Shown here: one piece after another, positions 62,163 to 64,000 of the stretch | Numbering within the stretch: the stretch's first letter is position 1 | How the letters are laid out: each line of letters starts with the position of its first letter | Source: Parvibium lacunae | GTDB taxonomy: Bacteria; Pseudomonadota; Gammaproteobacteria; Burkholderiales; Burkholderiaceae_D | Direction of reading: 5' to 3' | Length of the DNA stretch: 64,000 nt | Assembly (NCBI RefSeq): GCF_003335215.1 | Contig: NZ_QPGB01000001.1 | Span: forward strand, 558,001 to 622,000 | Notes under the pieces: model-generated | Database searches by the model: none | The model's input: the letters and a program-made list of their open reading frames with translations, nothing else | What the model was told of the DNA's origin: nothing | Translations under genes and position numbers: made by a program

Positions 62163-62195
62163 TTTTTGTAACAAGCCGTTTCTTGGCTTGTTACA
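62163..62195 (+). promoter_or_regulatory. Inverted repeat upstream of ompR resembling an OmpR site
   Basis: TGTAACAAGCC (62167-62177) and GGCTTGTTACA (62185-62195) are perfect 11-bp arms, 7-nt loop. The left arm with its upstream T-run, CTTTTTGTAACA, matches the core of the classical OmpR consensus for porin promoters (from memory: ACTTTTTGTAACAT). It lies about 75-105 bp before the ompR start in the divergent intergenic region, compatible with autoregulation. Confidence 0.45.
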
Positions 62196-62267
62196 GGGGG
62201 GGCAGCTTGGGTTATGGTCACAACAAGATCAACGCCCACCCAGTATCGAACAGAGAGGATAACTTCG

Positions 62268-63050
62268 ATGGATAAAACCAAAACCACTCCCCGTATCTTG
62301 GTTGTTGATGATGACCAGCGTCTGCGTGACTTATTACGGCGTTATCTCAGCGAGCAGAATTTCAATGTTTATGTGGCCGAAAACGCCATCGCAATGAATA
62401 AGCTCTGGATCAGAGAAAGGTTTGACTTGCTGGTCTTGGATTTAATGTTACCGGGCGAGGATGGCTTATCAATCTGCCGCCGCTTGCGTGCTGCTGATGA
62501 TCAAACCCCGATTATTATGCTGACAGCGCGAGCCGAAGAAGCGGATCGCATAACTGGGCTAGAAATTGGCGCCGACGACTACCTGGCCAAGCCCTTTAAC
62601 CCGCGTGAGTTACTGGCCCGAATTCATGCAGTGTTGCGTCGTAAAGCGCCAACTGAAGTGCCAGGAGCGCCATCCCAAAGCCAAGAAATTATTCACTTTG
62701 GCGATTTTGTTTTAGACTTGGCGACACGCCAACTGAGCAAGAATGGGGAGGATATTCCGCTCACTACGGGTGAATTTTCAGTGTTAAAAGTCTTCGCACG
62801 ACACCCACGGACGCCACTATCACGCGAAAAACTGATGGAATTGGCGCGAGGACGGGAGTACGAAGTTTTTGATCGCAGCTTAGATGTCCAGATCTCCCGA
62901 CTGCGCAAATTACTGGAGCCAGACCCAACCAAACCTCGCTATATTCAAACCGTATGGGGATTGGGTTACGTGTTCGTGCCCGATGATGTCACTAGCCCTA
63001 CAGAGACTGTGCAGACGAGCGTTTCTGGACGCCAGCCGATTGATTCATGA
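62268..63050 (+). CDS. ompR: Two-component response regulator OmpR
   Basis: 260 residues. Receiver domain (ILVVDDDQ, phospho-Asp in LLVLDLMLPGEDG, Lys in YLAKPFNP) and winged-helix DNA-binding domain (LTTGEFSVLKVF, RSLDVQISRLRKLLE, YIQTVWGLGYVF). Controls envelope/porin genes with EnvZ. GAGAGGA site before ATG 62268; an in-frame ATG 62214 is further up. The stop overlaps the envZ start (ATGA). Confidence 0.95.
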   Translation: MDKTKTTPRILVVDDDQRLRDLLRRYLSEQNFNVYVAENAIAMNKLWIRERFDLLVLDLMLPGEDGLSICRRLRAADDQTPIIMLTARAEEADRITGLEIGADDYLAKPFNPRELLARIHAVLRRKAPTEVPGAPSQSQEIIHFGDFVLDLATRQLSKNGEDIPLTTGEFSVLKVFARHPRTPLSREKLMELARGREYEVFDRSLDVQISRLRKLLEPDPTKPRYIQTVWGLGYVFVPDDVTSPTETVQTSVSGRQPIDS

Positions 63051-64000
63051 ACCCCAAGTCTGTTACTGACTGGTTGACCCGCTTAAAACAAGTCAAAAGG
63101 GTTAACCCGATTTCGCGTTGGCGAAAGATCAGATTAACGCTGTTCTGGCGGACCTTTTTACTGATTGCCCTGCTACTCGGACTGAGTCTGTTTGGTTGGT
63201 ATCGTTTTTTTGTCTGGTTTGAGCGCGGCCCCCGCGCCCAGCAATTTGCCGAGCAACTCGTTAGCGTCGTTAACCTCACCCGTACCGCCCTGATTTATGC
63301 TGACCCGCGTGAGCGACAAAACTTATTAAGCGAGTTGGCTTTTAATGAAGGCATACGGGTATTACCGCTGGAACCCAATGATGTGACTACGCCCCTCCCC
63401 GATCGTAAATTAATTCAGATGGTGCGGGGCTTTATCCAGCTTGAATTGGGTACAGAAACGCGCATCGTTGGTCGGGTTAATGATCAACCCGGTTTTTGGG
63501 TGAGCTTTTCGATCGAAGATGATTGGTACTGGGTCTATTTTCCAGCCGAGAAAGTCAACCGCATTCCTGCGTTGGAATGGCTGAGCTGGGGCTTAATTGC
63601 CATCTTGCTTTCTGTCGTTGGTGCGCTGATTATCGGACGGTTTTTAAATCGCCCTCTGGCACAGTTAACTAAAACCGCCAAGCAGGTAGCCAATCGCCAA
63701 CTGCCTGAGGCCCTCCCTGTGCGCGGCCCGATGGAAATTCGCTTACTCACCAGCGCCTTTAACCACATGCTCCAAGACTTACGTCAAAGTGAAGAAGACC
63801 GAGCATTGATGCTTGCCGGGATTTCTCATGATTTACGCACCCCACTCACACGCTTACGGCTGGAATTAGAAATGGCGCCACTTGATCAGTCCAGTCGGGA
63901 TGGCATGGTTGGTGACTTGGATCAGATGGAAGGTATTGTGCGGCAATTCACCGATTTCGCACGGCTACAACATACCGATTTACTAAAAACAGATATTGAA
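63047..64000 (+). CDS. envZ: Osmosensor kinase EnvZ (3' end missing)
   Basis: 318 codons visible; the gene runs out of the window. ATG 63047 overlaps the ompR stop. A basic N-terminal tail, TM1 at about residues 33-55 (LFWRTFLLIALLLGLSLF), a periplasmic part to about 180, TM2 near 184-203, a HAMP domain and the phosphoacceptor helix with LAGISHDLRTPLTRLRLEL (His near 265). The ATPase domain is cut off. Phosphorylates OmpR. Confidence 0.95.
   Translation, partial: MNPKSVTDWLTRLKQVKRVNPISRWRKIRLTLFWRTFLLIALLLGLSLFGWYRFFVWFERGPRAQQFAEQLVSVVNLTRTALIYADPRERQNLLSELAFNEGIRVLPLEPNDVTTPLPDRKLIQMVRGFIQLELGTETRIVGRVNDQPGFWVSFSIEDDWYWVYFPAEKVNRIPALEWLSWGLIAILLSVVGALIIGRFLNRPLAQLTKTAKQVANRQLPEALPVRGPMEIRLLTSAFNHMLQDLRQSEEDRALMLAGISHDLRTPLTRLRLELEMAPLDQSSRDGMVGDLDQMEGIVRQFTDFARLQHTDLLKTDIE

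Noticed and set aside
1-64000. Mobile elements, prophage genes, CRISPR arrays, toxin-antitoxin islands
   Set aside because: No transposase, integrase, cas gene, regular direct repeats or att-like repeats next to the tRNA genes were found; the RatA name is historical and the gene is a conserved core gene.

Overview
The window reads as an ordinary stretch of a betaproteobacterial chromosome, most likely order Burkholderiales, with moderate GC (about 50 % by eye). The gene neighbourhoods support this: mltG-tmk-holB-pilZ-tatD-ankyrin, ygfZ-DUF4936, lolC-lolD, smpB divergent from ratA-rnfH, glnA / DUF4124-ntrB-ntrC, the hemN-safE-ccoI-ccoS-fnr block and tsaB-rimI-udg are all arrangements typical of that group. 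The genus cannot be named from the sequence alone. No insertion sequence, prophage, CRISPR array, rRNA operon or replication origin was seen. Coding density is high and the strand changes often.

Layout. 1-3150: 3' part of a very large transglutaminase/DUF2126 protein. 3.2-4.9 kb: a Cache-type chemoreceptor. 5.0-7.1 kb: five tRNA genes around lysC, with recognisable promoters and terminators. 7.3-10.2 kb: dapA-bamC-metallo-hydrolase. 10.2-16.4 kb: a minus-strand block with an AI-2E/PerM permease and mltG-tmk-holB-pilZ-tatD-ankyrin. 16.5-25.1 kb: ygfZ-DUF4936, a DMT exporter, an acetyltransferase and an esterase, then wbuC-selO-msrB-yciB-bolA-ppiC ending in a clear terminator. 25.4-28.2 kb: a membrane PAS-PAS-GAF-GGDEF-EAL protein. 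28.2-34.5 kb: trpS, an M50-family membrane protein that has lost its zinc ligands, yciO, comEC and a second tatD. 34.5-39.9 kb: DUF2062, an antiporter, lolC-lolD, DUF4124, rnfH and ratA. 40-44 kb: smpB, a tandem-receiver protein, a NIT-like membrane protein, a hydrolase and 3-hydroxybutyrate dehydrogenase. 44-50.5 kb: anaerobic/microaerobic genes hemN-safE-ccoI-ccoS facing fnr. 50.7-52.7 kb: a cheY-cheC-diguanylate cyclase operon. 52.7-58 kb: ntrC, ntrB, DUF4124 and glnA. 58-61.5 kb: lplT, uracil-DNA glycosylase, rimI and tsaB. 62-64 kb: ompR and the 5' part of envZ.

How the parts work together. Three signalling themes recur. Oxygen: an FNR with all four cluster cysteines is encoded next to haem and cbb3-oxidase assembly genes, and hemN has a candidate FNR box centred exactly 41.5 bp before the start predicted from its -10 element. 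Nitrogen: glnA has a near-consensus sigma-54 promoter and upstream NtrC-like half sites, while DUF4124-ntrB-ntrC has its own sigma-70 type promoter. Cyclic di-GMP and chemotaxis: two diguanylate-cyclase proteins (one also with an intact EAL domain), a chemoreceptor, a PilZ protein and a CheY/CheC pair.

The most unusual observations are the M50-family pseudoprotease (HExxH changed to RExxT), the CheY-CheC-PAS-GGEEF operon, the two uncharacterised convergent signalling proteins at 40.5-42.3 kb, and several regulatory sites listed below. No completely new multi-gene system is evident.
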